A DNA stretch of 64,000 bases from Siphonodentalium dalli (lineage: Eukaryota; Mollusca; Scaphopoda; Gadilida; Siphonodentaliidae): assembly GCA_032622095.1 (NCBI GenBank), contig CP136069.1, positions 14,306,450-14,370,449 of the forward strand. Reading direction: 5' to 3'. A model generated the notes under the pieces. That model was given only the letters and a program-made list of their open reading frames with translations, was not told the origin of the DNA and did no database searches. A program made the translations under genes and the position numbers. This document shows, piece after piece, positions 1-13,365 of this stretch (within the stretch, counting starts at the first letter, position 1; each line of letters begins with the position of its first letter).

Positions 1-870
1 TCTTTAAAAAAAGATTCTCGACCCGCAATATGGATAAACTATTGGCTACATTTTGGCATCAGCAAACTTGATTCGTTCAGGGCCAACCCACATAAGTACT
101 TATCTAATCAAAATCCAGTAAAAACTACGAAAACCAGATAATTCTATTTTTTACCCGATTTTATTTTAATTTGGACAACTTTTCGCTATCATTTCACTTC
201 TATGGCCGACAGCCTACACAGAATACGGTAAAATTCGATATATTTACCCCAAAGTAAGTTAAAATTTTGAGAACTTTTTTGGAATCGTCTTACTTGCTTT
301 GGTTGGGGCCAACCCACGGAAGTGTTTCCGTGTGTAAAACCAATAAAAACTGCGAACACTAAATCATTTTATTTTTGAACCGAAATTATGTCAAAATTTT
401 GGCAACTTTTCTGAGTCAACTTACTTGTATTGTCGGGGGCTACCACACAGTAGTCTGTATCCTGTCAAAATCCGATGAAGACCGCGAAAATTGTAAAACT
501 TTTTTACCTCGAACTTTGTCGACATTTTGGCATTTGTTTGGTGTCGTATGACTTGCTTCGTTCGGGGCCAACCCACATAAGTCCTTATCTGGTCAAAATC
601 CGATACAAACTACGAAAACTGGATAATACGATTTTTGACCCGAATTTTTGTCATAATTTTGACAACGTTTCGGTTTCAACTGATCAGGTTTACACCAGAG
701 TCTTTATCCGATCAAAATCCAGTCAAAACTACGACGAAAACTGTAAAACTTAATTTTACCCAAAATTTGGTCGAAATTTTAGCTCCTTTTCGGTCAGGTC
801 GGACCACAGTAGATGTAAAAACTAAGAAAACTGGATATTAGATTTTATACTCGAAATATTATCTCAATTT
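1..870. repeat. Degenerate tandem repeat, period about 120 bp
   Basis: The phrases GTCAAAATCC, CCAACCCAC and AAAACTACGAAAAC recur in order, for example near 466, 593 and 709, with a spacing of about 116-127 bp. The copies are clearly diverged. The short open frames here are by-products of the repeat, and I see no gene. Confidence 0.7.
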
Positions 871-1488
871 TGACAACTTTCGGCGTCATTTAGTCATTTA
901 TTGTTTCACTCTGTCGAAAAGTCGAACACATGCTTTTTCTGATTTCGATATTTGAATATGTCTCATAATCTGTGGCCTTTAAAGTCTGCATTGTGTCAGA
1001 TATCTATCGCTCGAGGTCGGAGACAGCATTGCTGCTTAAGAGGGTAAGGTTTCTGAAATTCAAATTAAAAAATCAAACGCAATCAGGGACTTGGCGATGT
1101 TTATTTTTGTGACGGGTGTGGGGAGGGTACCATCTTCACACCTTAGGCCAAAAGTTTCAGCAATTGAAAATTTTATACCCGACACAAAATTGCATGAAAT
1201 TTCATACCAAAAATTGATTGCAATTGTTCTTATAATTGATTTTTCAAACGACATTTTAATGTGACATTTGTCGTATTGGGGCCAAATATCGTAGCTGTTC
1301 CTCCTTTCGGTAAATTTTAAACTATAGAGGTATCAGTTTGTAACTATTCAACAAATGAACATTTCGATCTGTCGCTGAAAAAAGTTCATCTCTATGAGGT
1401 GTAAATGGAATTCGAAGACTGGGTGTGGTTAAAGTGACGGAGCAGTTGGGTATTTTAAGGTGACAATTTCAACTCAGATCGTCTATAG
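871..1488. other. No recognised gene
   Basis: AT-rich sequence between the tandem repeat and the PAN/Apple exon. The downstream exons of that minus-strand gene would lie here or, more likely, beyond the left edge. I could not identify one. Confidence 0.5.
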
Positions 1489-1553
1489 TCACGTCCCTGA
1501 ATACGAGTAAGGTGTCCGAGATTTAGCAAGGCACATCAGAGTAAAATACTCAC

Positions 1554-1854
1554 CTAACATCTGTGCCACTCCGCTATCATCCCTCAACAGAACACAAGTG
1601 AAACCATTCACGACAAACGATTTGCATCCTGATTTCTTCATACACTGAGCACCACAGTCCATTTCTGATTTTGTATTGGCAGTTGCAATGACATTAGCCT
1701 GGTTTAGTTGGCCGCTGCCTCCTTTGTTAAAAATGACGCTCACAATATTCGAATTAGCATCTGCGGATTGACCGAAAAACAGCATAAGAATTACGAAGAT
1801 CATGGTTGATGAACTTTTACTTTGATCTAAATTCAAAAAATGACAAATATTCAT
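1554..1854 (-). CDS. 5' exon of a secreted PAN/Apple-domain protein (partial)
   Basis: The open frame reads from 1854, but a more natural start is the internal Met at 1803. That Met begins a hydrophobic stretch (MIFVILMLFFGQSADA) typical of a signal peptide. It is followed by a cysteine pattern, EMDCGAQCMKKSGCKSF then a further C, that resembles the first half of a PAN/Apple domain, a fold that binds proteins or carbohydrates outside the cell. The frame runs into a strong 5' splice site, TTAG|GTGAGT, with the exon ending at 1554. The 35 residues read beyond it are probably intron. No matching downstream exon is visible in the window, so the gene continues past the left edge. The domain call is by eye from Cys spacing; another small Cys-rich domain is possible. 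Confidence 0.6.
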
Positions 1855-2189
1855 GCACTGAACCCCACGCGAAAGCTACCCTGAACTAAATACAAGCGAA
1901 GAATAGACAGGCGACTCGCAGCGATGTCAATAAGTGGCACCGACTCAATCGATAATGCAAGCATCGATGATCTGATTCGACAATCGACCTGATGAAAATA
2001 ATGTGGTGCCGCATATTATCCGAACCGATTATATTCAGAAGACCAGAAAATAGATTAATATAGTCGCTCCGCCTACTCATACGATTGATCCATATCAACA
2101 TATATCATGGCAAATTAAACAAGAAAACTAAGATGCAGGCATCAGGTCACCCATGAACTATTTATCATAGAACTCTTTGAGCTATCTAT

Positions 2190-2560
2190 TATATATTTTG
2201 GAACTTCTGTCTGTATGTGTGTATGTATGCATGTCCTTGACCTCGCTCATATACGCTTATAGACATGTTTCTGGACCTCGACCGATCCGACTCAAATTTT
2301 GTGTGTAGACTACTTTGATCCCGGGAACGATTACGGGGGGGGGGGGGGGGGGGGTCCAATTTCACAAATGCGATCGTGTCATTGATCGTGACCTCGCTCC
2401 TATACGCTCATACATGTTTCTGGACCTCGAATGATCCTACTCAAATTTGGTATCTAGGCCTACTTTGATCCCGGGAACAATATGGGCGGGTCCGATTTCA
2501 CGTCAGAGCGTGTCCTTGACCTTGACTTCACTCATATAGGCATGTTTCTGGACCAATCGA
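2190..2560. repeat. Tandem repeat of about 140 bp with a G20 tract
   Basis: The segments CATGTTTCTGGACC, ACTTTGATCCCGGGAAC and CCTTGACCT recur two to three times. The first unit contains a pure run of 20 G (2335-2354). The homopolymer may be miscounted in the assembly. Confidence 0.7.
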
Positions 2561-2599
2561 ATACGCGCAATACGAGTTATATGTAATAAGAAATATAGA

Positions 2600-3343
2600 A
2601 GCCACACAGAACCTCTCTTTAAAAAAGAAAATATACTCAAAATCTACGACATCCACAAAGTACAAGCGGCAGTTTTCATGCATGATTGGTATCATATGCG
2701 TTTAATAGAATCATTTACCGACATATTTTCCAAACGGAAAAGAGGACCAGCCACCCGGCAAAAGCACCCACTATTTTTAAAAAAACCAAGAACATCTTGG
2801 TCCCAACAACTACCATTTCATTCCTTTCCAACCATATGGAACAACTTAGATAACGAATTTACATCATACCAATCCAGACACACATTTAAACGACGTTTAC
2901 ATGCCGATTGCATTAAAAAATATGCTGCAACAATTAAATGCAACAATCAAAGATGTCCCGACTGTGTAGTAGCTCCTCAATAAGTGACTTCCCCTATACC
3001 GCAATCCTCAACCTCACTCAGTACATTCCTACTCGACTTTCAAGGAACAACCCACTGACAAGAAAGAGACAAACCATCGAGTAACCAATAAACAATTTAT
3101 CTAGACGTATACCCTCCATGTATATAATACAACCATTTTGTGATACATAATTATATAGCCGTGCATTGTACAAGAAATAATGACCGCCTATCATAACATC
3201 TTTTCATTTTTAAGGGGGTGGCAGTAAGACAGTCTAGCCTGACTATGCCACCCCTCGAATATACAACATAATATTTGTCAAATGTATTATGCATTAATAT
3301 GTGTATATTTAAATAAAATATCCTATCCTATCCTATCCTATCG
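2600..3343 (+). mobile_element. 3' end of a non-LTR (CR1/L2-like) retrotransposon, 5'-truncated
   Basis: The open frame 2678-2983 encodes the C-terminal tail of a LINE ORF2 protein. Reading starts just upstream with a DIHKVQAAVFMHDWYH-like stretch, then TRQKHPLF, a basic region, TIWNNLDNEF and FKRRLHADC, and ends in a stop at about 2983. A 3' UTR of about 300 bp follows, with a GGGGGTGGC...GCCACCCC stem near 3213-3257. The element ends in a short (ATCCT)n tail at 3320-3343, which is typical of target-primed non-LTR insertions. The catalytic reverse transcriptase domain is missing, so this copy is dead. The clade assignment is tentative. Confidence 0.75.
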
Positions 3344-3609
3344 AACACTAGTTTGTCCAGACGCTGTATATACTGCCCAGACGGAGGCAATCACACAGAA
3401 ATCCCTAAATAGTCCAGACGAAGTCGGGTATATAAGCTATAATTATATATTTCTACATTTAATTGCAAGCTATATTGTACAGAAAAATGATTGACACATG
3501 TATGTGTATAAATATTGTCATAGGGGTGATTGAAAAATATATACGACAACACGAAATTTTGAAGGAAGCATGTGATTGTTAAGTGAGGAATACTACCGAA
3601 TATATAAAA

Positions 3610-4175
3610 CAAAATAGAAGATGAATGCTGGTGACCATGTTTTCCAATGAAATTCAAAACATTTGATAGCTCTCATATAGTGGCCATTCCGAAGATCAAT
3701 ATCAGTTTGGTGACGATCAGATGAGTGATGTGGTCTGTATGTGTGCTAAAGATTTAGTCATTTAAAGAGTAAAATCCAAAATAGCTGCCTGTGGCCATGT
3801 TTTTTAACGAAATTCGGAAAAAATTAGATTACTCTCATTCTGGTTATGCCGAAGATCATTGTGGAATTTAGTGACGATTGGACAAGGTTTGTCGTCTGTA
3901 GGTGAACCAAAGTATTTAGTCATACAAAGAGTAAAATTCAAGATGACCGTTGGCGGTGATGTTTTCACAAGGAAATTAAAAAAATACTTGGCTCCCATCC
4001 AGTGGTTACTCAAAATATCCACATGAAGTTTGATGACGATCGTAATGCAAAGAGTAAAATACAAGATACTTGGATTTTACTGTGTGCCTGACTAAACCAT
4101 TTGGAACACCATACATACTATAGAGTGAAGATGACTGCTGGCATCATGTTTTTCATAATAAAATTGCTCCCATTT
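3610..4175. repeat. Degenerate tandem repeat, period about 160 bp
   Basis: Variants of CCATGTTTTYAAYGAAATTC begin near 3631, 3791, 3955 and 4142. Each is followed by CTCCCATYYAGTGG-like and GTGACGATTGG-like segments and ends in AAAGAGTAAAATYCAAGAT. Confidence 0.7.
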
Positions 4176-5060
4176 AGAGGTGATAATTAACAACACACGC
4201 CGTAATTCTAAAATAGTCATTAAATTCAGTGACTCTCGAATGCGAAATCATTTTCTTTAGTTTATCGACGACAGTTGCGTCCCGAATCGAGATGTAAATA
4301 TTTACAATTGAGCGTAGTTCAGACGATGTTTTCAATAGCGTTTTATGGTCGATTTGCTTGAGATTTTCGGCGATGTTAGTAGAATGCTACATTCCTCTAG
4401 TTAGCATAGCGCCTGAATACCAATCTAATAGTTTCACGCACATAAGTCCATAATATGTCTTTAACAAACTAATGGCAAAGCAATAAAATATATTATCAGT
4501 ATAACAAATAGCGAATGGAGAAAACTTTGAAGAAAAAAAAAAGAAGATTTATTTGGAATTTGCATTATTTTGATTTGTAAATGTAAATGGTGAAAGAAAA
4601 ATGAAACGGTACAGTAAATTTAACAATGGCAAAATGGCAACAGAAAAAAGCGATTATACAAACGAACTTCGAAGTGAATGCGGTGAATATTTGCAGAACC
4701 CATCTTACCATTGTGTTATCAATACAAGATGCACAATTATCGGTGAAATAATATCGCCATTATAAATTAAATAAATGAAAGAACACAATAGAAAATATGT
4801 CTCGACTAATACAAAAGATGGCCAAAGTGAGCATCTAATTCTATTAATTCTGCGCATGAGCAAGAAACTTCCATATAAGGAATTTCCATATAAGGAATTT
4901 TTCGTCACCGCAATACCGAACAATTCTAACAAAATAATACCAAGCATGCAATACTCTTATCGTCCCACTAAAAGCCGACGACACCCGACAGCACCCGACC
5001 GCGCCCATCCACACCCGACCGCACCTCCCCCACGGTCCGAGCGAGATGGGCATGCACTAT
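4176..5060. other. Intergenic, no recognised gene
   Basis: AT-rich spacer. The only structure seen is a doubled CCATATAAGGAATTT near 4869-4899 and a C-rich stretch with repeated CACCCGACCGC near 4980-5030. Confidence 0.5.
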
Positions 5061-5215
5061 CTTGCACCGTATGACAACTTAGCCATGGGTGAATTAGTTT
5101 TCAGTCGAATCGTTACTCGTATTTCCACTTAACCAAGGGTGAATTAGTGTTCAGTTGAATCGTTATTTCGTGGACACCGTAGCACCACTTAACCAAGGGT
5201 GAAGTATTGGTTAGC
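5061..5215. repeat. Short tandem repeat around CTTAACCAAGGGTGAATTAG
   Basis: Three diverged units of about 50-60 bp carry CTTARCCAWGGGTGAAKTA and a following TTCAGTYGAATCGTTA. I see nothing coding. Confidence 0.6.
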
Positions 5216-5989
5216 ACACGATGTTAGAGTCATTCTTGGAACGGAATGATTCCTATCGAGAGCGGAGGGCATAATCGAGCCACCCCCCCAAGGGGTCTGT
5301 TGTCGCCTGCTCGAGGCAGGTCGTTCCCTTCCATAAATGACTCTGTCCGAAGGTGGTAACAAATTTACACACCACTGGAATGCATATACGATAGACAAGT
5401 AACCATATACCAACTACTTTGACACTAAATTATGCACCATTGTGTGCTTTCCAACCGCGGCAAAAATTGACTCACCTAACATGGACGCATCATTGTGCAA
5501 ATATCAGAAAACAATAGGCAGCACAAAATTTACTCAAACCATTTACTTGGACCAATAGCTCGATGAAGCCGACAGTTATCTTGATTACTTGTTGATGATA
5601 TGCCGAAAAAATATGACTAATTTGCTGGCCTAACACGCTTTTGTATCCTGATCTCTGTTCGCTGGACGTTGGTGTTGCCTATTTCAACATTCAGAGATGA
5701 GAATTGGACTTGTCCGTCTTAGGTGATTTATAAAGTAATCAATTAAATACATAATACTTATGCTGAAACTGAGCTCACTGGTTAGGACACACGTCAATTT
5801 TAAACATTGCTGAGGTCCGCCAATTCTGGCCACAGTCATGATGATGGTCCTTGAATATTTTGGTTCTATATTTACAGCTGTACGATCGTTTCAAAAATTT
5901 ATAAATTGATTGCTCTCATGCAAAAAACAAAAATTTAACCTACGTTCGGTCCGGTTTGCTGATTAATTTTATTTTCGGATGATACTATA

Positions 5990-6141
5990 CAGTTATCGCC
6001 CGCGATTGAGTGAGACACGGGGATTTGTCGCCCGCTCGAGACCTGGAATGTCACCCGAGGGCCGCCAGGCCCGAGGGTGACATTCCAGGTCGAGAGCGGC
6101 GACAAATCCCCGTGTCTCACTCAATCGCGGGCGATAACTGT
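5990..6141. repeat. Near-perfect palindrome with arms of about 75 bp
   Basis: CAGTTATCGCCCGCGATTGA at the left reappears inverted as TCAATCGCGGGCGATAACTG at the right. The interior (GACACGGGGATTTGTCGCC, GACCTGGAATGTCACCCG) is also mirrored around a centre near 6068. The right arm leads straight into the duplicated block that starts at 6104. Confidence 0.9.
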
Positions 6142-7101
6142 TTTGTTATCTGACAATGGAGTACACACGAACCTTCTTAATAGCAGGCATAAATGCGCGC
6201 ATATATTGTTTAATCCAGTTCGAAAAGTTAATTTTATGTTGGAATCATCGCTATTTAGAAAATAAAACATTTATAATCTGGATCAATTAACAGACCCGTC
6301 ATTTGCGCAGATATTCTCCGGTCAGTTTGCTGGTTGCATTGTGGAAATAGGTTCAAGGAAAGAGGAGTAAAGCAATTTCGAATTTGAGTAGCCATGCAGC
6401 GAATTGTTCGGTTTCGTTTCAAATGAGCGTGAAGACGCCGACAGACGTGTTAATTTCCAGAATGCTAAAATCTGGAACTAACACGTTGTAGTAGTGCAAA
6501 AAGAAATTGACATCTGTCACAGATCGTTACGCAACATACGGGTATTCTCTGAAGTCTGATGAATGTATTGAAGAAAAGAAATAATCAATTGATAAACAGC
6601 AAAGAGTGGCTATGTGATCTAGTACATAAACGTAGTTGTAACGTATGTACATCGTATGTGCAATTGTCTGCAGCATACCAACTACATAATAAGGTTTATC
6701 TATTTGTCCCACGGTCTTTATTATTGATATAAAAAGATCCAATATGAATATTACACCTTATAACAGATATGTGTTTGTGATAACACCATTTATACATAAC
6801 GTGCTTTAATTGCAAATAAAAAACACACAATTATGCAAATTAGCAAACACCACAGTTCGCGGTTGTTATGAAACAGTGGGGTTTATAAAAACAGTGTTTT
6901 TCGAAATTATCAGAGAGCTTTCAGAGAATCTCTGCGCGATGAGTTCTTCGTAGTTCTATGTTTACTGGTAACAGCTGAGCGGTCAATAACGTAGACAATG
7001 TTACCCTCGAGGGTAATATGGTGATTTATCGCCCGTCATGTGACGCACTCTCAGCCAATCAGAAGAGAGAAAAAGAGAGGAAAATGGGATGAAGGATAAC
7101 A
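6104..7101. repeat. 998-bp direct duplication, copy 1
   Basis: This block recurs at 7348-8345 with a constant offset of 1244 bp and only scattered substitutions. It starts at AAATCCCCGTGTCTCAC and ends at GAAGGATAACA. The open frames inside it are short and duplicated with it. The abrupt shared ends suggest an unclassified mobile element or a recent local duplication. Confidence 0.9.
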
Positions 7102-7347
7102 AATACTATTAAGCTATGCGTGAACAATTGTAACTCATTCAGACTTTTTCGCGAGCAAGGTAGGTTTATTCAAGGTAAAACAATGTCAGCTTTCTTATTT
7201 TCCATCTTCTTGAACGATTTACCGTGTTTTTTTAATGATTGTGCAATAGCAAGTCTGAATTTCCTACACGAAATATACATGTATGTTCAGCATTTATGAT
7301 GTTACATCGATATATTGTGCCTATTATATTATGATGACACCACATGT

Positions 7348-8345
7348 AAATCCCCGTGTCTCACGAAAACAAGGGTGATAACTGTTTTGTTATCTGACAA
7401 TGGAGTACACACGAACCTCCTTAATAGCAGGCATAAATGCGCGCATATATTGTTTAATCCAGTTCGAAAAGTTAATTTTATGTTGGAATCATCGCTATTT
7501 AGAAAATAAAACATTTATAATCTGGATCAATTAACAGACCCGTCATTTGCGCAGATATTCTCCGGTCAGTTTGCTGGTTGCATTGTGGAAATCGGTTCAA
7601 GGAAAGAGGAGTAAAGCAATTTCGAAGTTGAGTAGCCATGCAGCGAATTGTTCGGTTTCGTTTCAAATGAGCGTGAAGACGCCGACAGACGTGTTAATTT
7701 CCAGAATGCTAAAATGTGGAACTAACACGTTGTAGTAGTGCAAAAAGAAATTGACATCTGTCACAGATCGTTACGCAACATACGGGTATTCTCTGAAGTC
7801 TGATGAATGTATTGAAGAAAAGAAATAATCAATTGATAAACAGCAAAGAGTGGCTATTTGATCTAGTACATAAACGTAGTTGTAACGTATGTACATCGTA
7901 TGTGCAATTGTCTGCAGCATACCAACTACATAATAAGGTTTATCTATTTGTCCCACGGTCTTTATTATTGATATAAAAAGATCCAATATGAATATTACAC
8001 CTTATAACAGATATGTGTTTGTGATAACACCATTTATACATAGCGTGCTTTAATTGCAAATAAAAAACACACAATTATGCAAATTAGCAAACACCACAGT
8101 TCGCGGTTGTTATGAAACAGTGGGGTTTATAAAAACAGTGTTTTTCGAAATTATCAGAGAGCTTTCAGAGAATCTCTGCGCGATGAGTTCTTCGTAGTTC
8201 TATGTTTACTGGTAACAGCTGAGCGGTCAATAACGTAGACAATGTTACCCTCGAGGGTAATATGGTGATTTATCGCCCGCCATGTGACGCACTCTCAGCC
8301 AATCAGAAGAGAGAAAAAGAGAGGAAAATGGGATGAAGGATAACA
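7348..8345. repeat. 998-bp direct duplication, copy 2
   Basis: Second copy of the block at 6104-7101. It is separated from the first by about 250 bp of unrelated DNA and lacks the long palindrome arm that precedes copy 1. Confidence 0.9.
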
Positions 8346-8795
8346 ATGTCGGTTATTAACATGATAGGGTGGGGTTAATGAGAACTTATAAATTGGGTCA
8401 AAATTATTTGTGAATTTCGACCAAAATATTTTCGAATTGTTTGATTTTCCAACCAGTATTTACTGTGAACTTTGTCGTTTCGTAATTTATTTCACTGAAA
8501 TGTTGAAGAACAGTTTGCAAGCATAATATATGCCAGTTTGGAGAACTTTTAGTTACAGGTTGTTGGAAAATTTCAACAGGAGGGGTGCATATACATGTGA
8601 ACTTTCCCACATAATGTCTGTTTCACGGAGGTGGGGTGCAAGCGGAATTCCAAGGAGAACACCCAAACTAGAAACGTCCCTGGTTATATTAGTATGTAAT
8701 GTGTGTGTATCACAATAATTAATATGCTTGTTCTACATTAGCATGCGAAGGCCAACATCCAGCGAATTAAATCGGCGATCGGTTTGGCATGAATT
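8346..8795. other. Intergenic, no recognised gene
   Basis: No reading frame with coding character, RNA gene or repeat boundary was recognised here. Confidence 0.4.
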
Positions 8796-8892
8796 CGAGC
8801 GATTTTGTAAACAGTTTTGAAATTGGGTGGGTCAGGTTGGTATGAACTTACCAACCTGACCCGCCCTTTTACAGAACTGTTTACATCGCTCG
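8796..8892. repeat. Hairpin with arms of about 45 bp
   Basis: CGAGCGATTTTGTAAACAG... and GGGTGGGTCAGGTTGGTA pair with TACCAACCTGACCCGCCC and CTGTTTACATCGCTCG across a short loop, with few mismatches. Confidence 0.85.
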
Positions 8893-9982
8893 ATTTATGT
8901 GCCAAATATTTTATTTTGTGATGAAACGAGCCATGATCTAACCTACATGTAAGACCATCACTACCGTGACACGTCATTATCGTGCCTGGTTCCCCTTAGC
9001 TGAGAATTTCCCATCAGCGTATCTAGCTTGATTCGCCTGGTGTGACATCCTCAGTTCGACGACATGATTCTTACACGACATGTCACTTTAGCTCGAGGAT
9101 CAGGTTACTACTTTTTCAGATCTTTCCAGTTTTGGACGAGGAATCAGTTTATTGAACAAGGGATATTGAATGCTCGCAGATAAACAGACATGCTAGTCAC
9201 AACAACAATGACAGACGACAACTACATAGTAATTTTCTTCCACTAAGCAATCAGATAAACGGTGAGATGAGAGTCTGTTATTGGAATTTTCTTTTACTTC
9301 AATGAAGTATAAACTGAACAAAGTAACTGTTGTTGCCAAAATTTCGCGCATTAGCCCGGTTCTTGTCACAATCACAGCATCATCCATATTTGCAGTAACC
9401 TGGCTCTTCTGTGTCACGCTCTAGTACTGCCGTAGTAAAATGTACCATATTTGTTCTGTGTATACATGATTCACGTATAAGTATGTACTATATATTCAGG
9501 ACCACTCCATTATCTGGAGAGTGTATAGTGTGCATTATTCTTATTTTGTTCCAGACTTGCGGTTGCCTGATTCTCGAAACATCGACAGACACATGTAGCG
9601 TCCTTACATGCCACATTCACGTTTTGTTTTAATTAACCGAGTAACACCAATTATACATATACACCATGTTGATTTCCAATTATAACTTTTACATTCGCCA
9701 CTATTACACACAATTACGACAAGGTCGTATGCGTACTTAAAGGGCGTATCTCCTACGGCATTATAATCCGGAAGTGAACTCGCGCTACGTTCCGTAAAAG
9801 TCATATTTCCACGTTACGTCGTTTTCTAGCGCGGAGTGCGTATTAGGCTGTGACATGTCACATCTAGGTGTATTTCTATGTCATGGATACTATTCGCATA
9901 GTTACAAAGATGTCAGGACAATGCAAATATAAAAACTGTGCAACCAAACCCGAATTTATCGGAAAATTCAAAAAATGGACCT
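8893..9982. other. Intergenic, no recognised gene
   Basis: Only short open frames without recognisable domains on either strand. Confidence 0.4.
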
Positions 9983-10065
9983 TGCAGCACTGATGCGACG
10001 ACCTGAATCTTAAACAGGTACCACACTGCTAGCCTAACCCAACATATATTCATGGTCATGCAAGT
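9983..10065. repeat. Dispersed repeat shared with 23241-23322
   Basis: TTGCAGCACTGATRCGACGA and TAACCCAACATAYATTCAT occur in the same order at both places. The family is unidentified. Confidence 0.6.
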
Positions 10066-10872
10066 TATCTATCTATATATATATATTTTGAGACTTTCGT
10101 ATATAAATATATGTGTACTTCACAGAATCGAAAACGGCCGCGCCGATCGAGACCAAACTTACTATCTAAAGGTAAAATCCCAAGGGAATCGTCGTCGCGG
10201 CGTTTTAGAGAAAATCAGAGCACCCGTTATCCACTCTCAGTCACAAAAAACGGCACTGCGGTGGTTAATCAAGTGATAATTTAATGAGCGTTTGTCTATG
10301 ACGCGTCGCTATAAAAGAGCGTTTGTTTACAATTCAACGCAACGTTATCGCTCAAAATTTAGCATAAAAAAATTTATTATGCAGAGAGCTATACGGGAAC
10401 AATACTTTTGAGTGCTTTCCTATGCGGAGAGATTTATTGGAAGTCATAATACTTTTACAATTGGATCAGACGCAGTTCATTTACAATTCTTTGTGAATCG
10501 CCAAACTGCCATTCGTTCGAGTTGCTTTAGATCAAACAATATTCTCTGTCGCACTCAAATTTCGTCATTTACGAATCCACTGTAATCGACCTATTTTTAG
10601 AACGCAACACATGATACCAAACAAAATTACGTCGCGTTGGTGATGGGGGTCACGACGGGATTAATTGACTGTCCGCTCTTTACGGGGACTATTGAGCATC
10701 TCGTAAGGTTGGACAACCTCTGTCAGGGTCTGCTCAATGGCCACGGGCAGGTTAAAAAAAATCATACATTTTTTAGGGACGGGTATCATAATTTATCTTG
10801 ATTAAAAAGTCTGTCGTTCCTAGGAACGGGGAAGTTTTCCATCGTCTTGGTCTGGGCTTTAACAATTTGATA
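10066..10872. other. Intergenic, no recognised gene
   Basis: Includes a slightly GC-richer patch at 10130-10210 with no recognisable product on either strand. Confidence 0.4.
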
Positions 10873-11640
10873 ATTTCACCCATACATAGCCCCAGACAAA
10901 CATGAGAAGACGACACTCTTCTATATGCTTCTATATATGTGTGAAGCTCCCTGCAGGGTAATGGATATTTTTTATTTCATGTCCTAAAAATTGTATGAAA
11001 CATTTATTTAAAAAACATGATAAAAGATTGTTAGGCCAATGCATTCTCTTATATATGCGAGGCGACCTACAGTATGGTCGACTCGCATATATAAGAGAAT
11101 GCATTGTCATAGGGTAAAAAAAATCCCGACTTACGACTGGATTTGATATGGCGGGTCACATATGTGAAACAATGGCGTTGTGTTCTGGAAATATTGACAT
11201 AAAAATTATAGAAATACCGGCGTCGAGCAAGTTTATTCCTTGTGAGCCGTAGCAGGGTATTTAATATTACTTTAATATTCATACCAGTTGTGTACGACCT
11301 GATAGAACTATATTTTATCCACACCCTTAGTTGATATTTGAAGCATACTCATTCAGTTTGTGGCGTGTTCGAGCCTTCAGTGGGGTATAGGACTTCCCCA
11401 AAACAGCGAATATTCGCCTTTCTTACTTGCCAGCCGCTTGTTTTAAAGAGCCACAAGGTAACCATTGCATCCACATTAGTGTCTGTATCTCTCTTGGTAT
11501 TATTGCCTGTTGTCCACATGTCTATTTATTATTGAGAGCATATCCCTTCAGCTCGATTTCTGCTAATAAATTTAAATAGGGATGGGTCCCCAAGCATAAA
11601 ACAATCGCCTTTCTCATATGCCAGCGGCTTTTTTTTCTTT
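10873..11640. repeat. Dispersed repeat of about 770 bp, copy at 10.9 kb
   Basis: Matches 24390-25140 along its length, in this order: CCCAGACAAACATGAG, the 70-bp GCGAG palindrome (11034-11107), TCCCGACTTACGACTGGATT, and then units beginning TCGCCTTTCT. A diverged third copy of the last part lies near 23570-23790. Confidence 0.85.
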
Positions 11641-11829
11641 TGATAAATTGTTGGGAACCAACCCATGAGTATATAAATTTTTAATTTTCGTACAGTATTG
11701 ATTATTGTGCATAATGATGTTAACCCTTTGTACCCTAGCTCCCCACAACGATCAACACCCTGACCCTGGGCTCCCAGTGGTATACTGACTTATTGTAGGC
11801 AGTGTTTAGGCGTATGGTATTGTTTATGT

Positions 11830-12650
11830 TCAAGTGGTGCCACATGTCTGAAACTTTAGAGGTGTGTTCCCCATGGACCACTGATTATTTTAACATCTAG
11901 TCACATTGTCACGTGGTCACTCCCTGGTAACGGTTGCTAGGCAACTACCCGATATTGAAAATAAATTACAATTATAGCTTTATCGTCGTAATTCAGCCCA
12001 AGGAAGTGGCGTTTTTGAGGCAGTCAATACCCTATTGTGAAATTTGAGATATATCTGACCAGAAGAGTGAACCTAACTTGTATTTAAGGGTAGCAACAGT
12101 TGCTAAGCAAATACTCCAAATGATAGAATGACACCATTGCCCTGTGTAATCAATTGTATAATGCCCCAATTTAGACATTCCATGGCATGAACATGGTAAT
12201 GCCTGTTCAAATTGTGCCACAGGTCTGAAAATTTACAGTTATGTTCCAATGGACCATTGAGTATTTTTAAGATTGGTAAACTTTGCCACACGATCAATCC
12301 TGGTAACGGTTTCTATGCAACTACCCGGAATTGAAAGTAATATGCAAGTATAGCTTATAGCGTCGTAATTCCACGCTAAGAAACTGCGTTTCTATGCAGT
12401 CAATTACATGTTGTGAAATTTGAGATGCATGTATATCTGGTCAGAAGAGTGAACCCAACTTGTATTTAACGGTAGCAATGGTAGCTAAGCATATACCCCA
12501 TAGTGATCGAATGATACCACTTCCCTGTGCATACAATGGTATTATGCCCCATTTTATACATTGCATAGGGGCATGGTGATGGTCACGATCAAATGGTGAC
12601 ACAGGTCTTATACTTTACAGAATTGCTCAATAATTGGACACGTGTTTGTA
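11830..12650. repeat. Tandem repeat, period about 378 bp
   Basis: GTGCCACAKGTCTGAAA begins units at about 11836 and 12213, and a diverged third unit starts near 12594. GGTAACGGTT and AGAAGAGTGAACC repeat with the same period. There are somewhat over two copies. Confidence 0.8.
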
Positions 12651-13356
12651 ATGCGCACGCGCAAGTAGATCGCTCTAGATGGTATTGTGACCATGCAACC
12701 CCTTTCCACAGGACAACTATGATGCCAGGTCGAAACGAGCAACTGTATAATGCAAACTGATATGCTGTGGGGATCCTTGGTGTGATTGTACCATTAAGCA
12801 AAAACCCATACATTTATCATTGTATCCTATGCGCATGCGCGAACAAATCGACCCAAATAAGTGACTGCGCCTTCCTCACATATTCCAGAACACTGATTAT
12901 GTATACAAGAATAATTTAAACCCAGAAGAGTGATCGAAATGGTGTCTTTCAACAATCCTGCAAACCGCTCAACAACGCATAGAGTTACGCGAATCGCTTC
13001 AAATAATGTACGTTTGTTGAATTATGCGCTGTGCGCATGCGCATATTTTCCAACCCCAACTAGTCGGCAACAAACCAATACAAATGCACACATAGCACTG
13101 CTGAAGTTCCTGGGAATCATTTACATAGCTATAAGTGGATATACAAAACGTGTGAATCTCGGTAAGTTTGTTTTACTGATGCGAGATTAACATAAACCCC
13201 ACGAAGAACAACAAGTAATAAAAACCACGTGTTTCTACGCAACAATTGTTACGCTACGGGTACGCGTCATTTAAGAATTACGCAACAATTGTTGCGTTAC
13301 GGGTTCATAGGGTTAACATTGACGTCATGGTGATTATCTAAACACTGAACCAGCTG
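12651..13356. other. Intergenic, no recognised gene
   Basis: Contains two ACGCAACAATTGTTRCG inverted motifs near 13238 and 13280. No coding signal was recognised. Confidence 0.4.
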
Positions 13357-13365
13357 CTTATAAAC

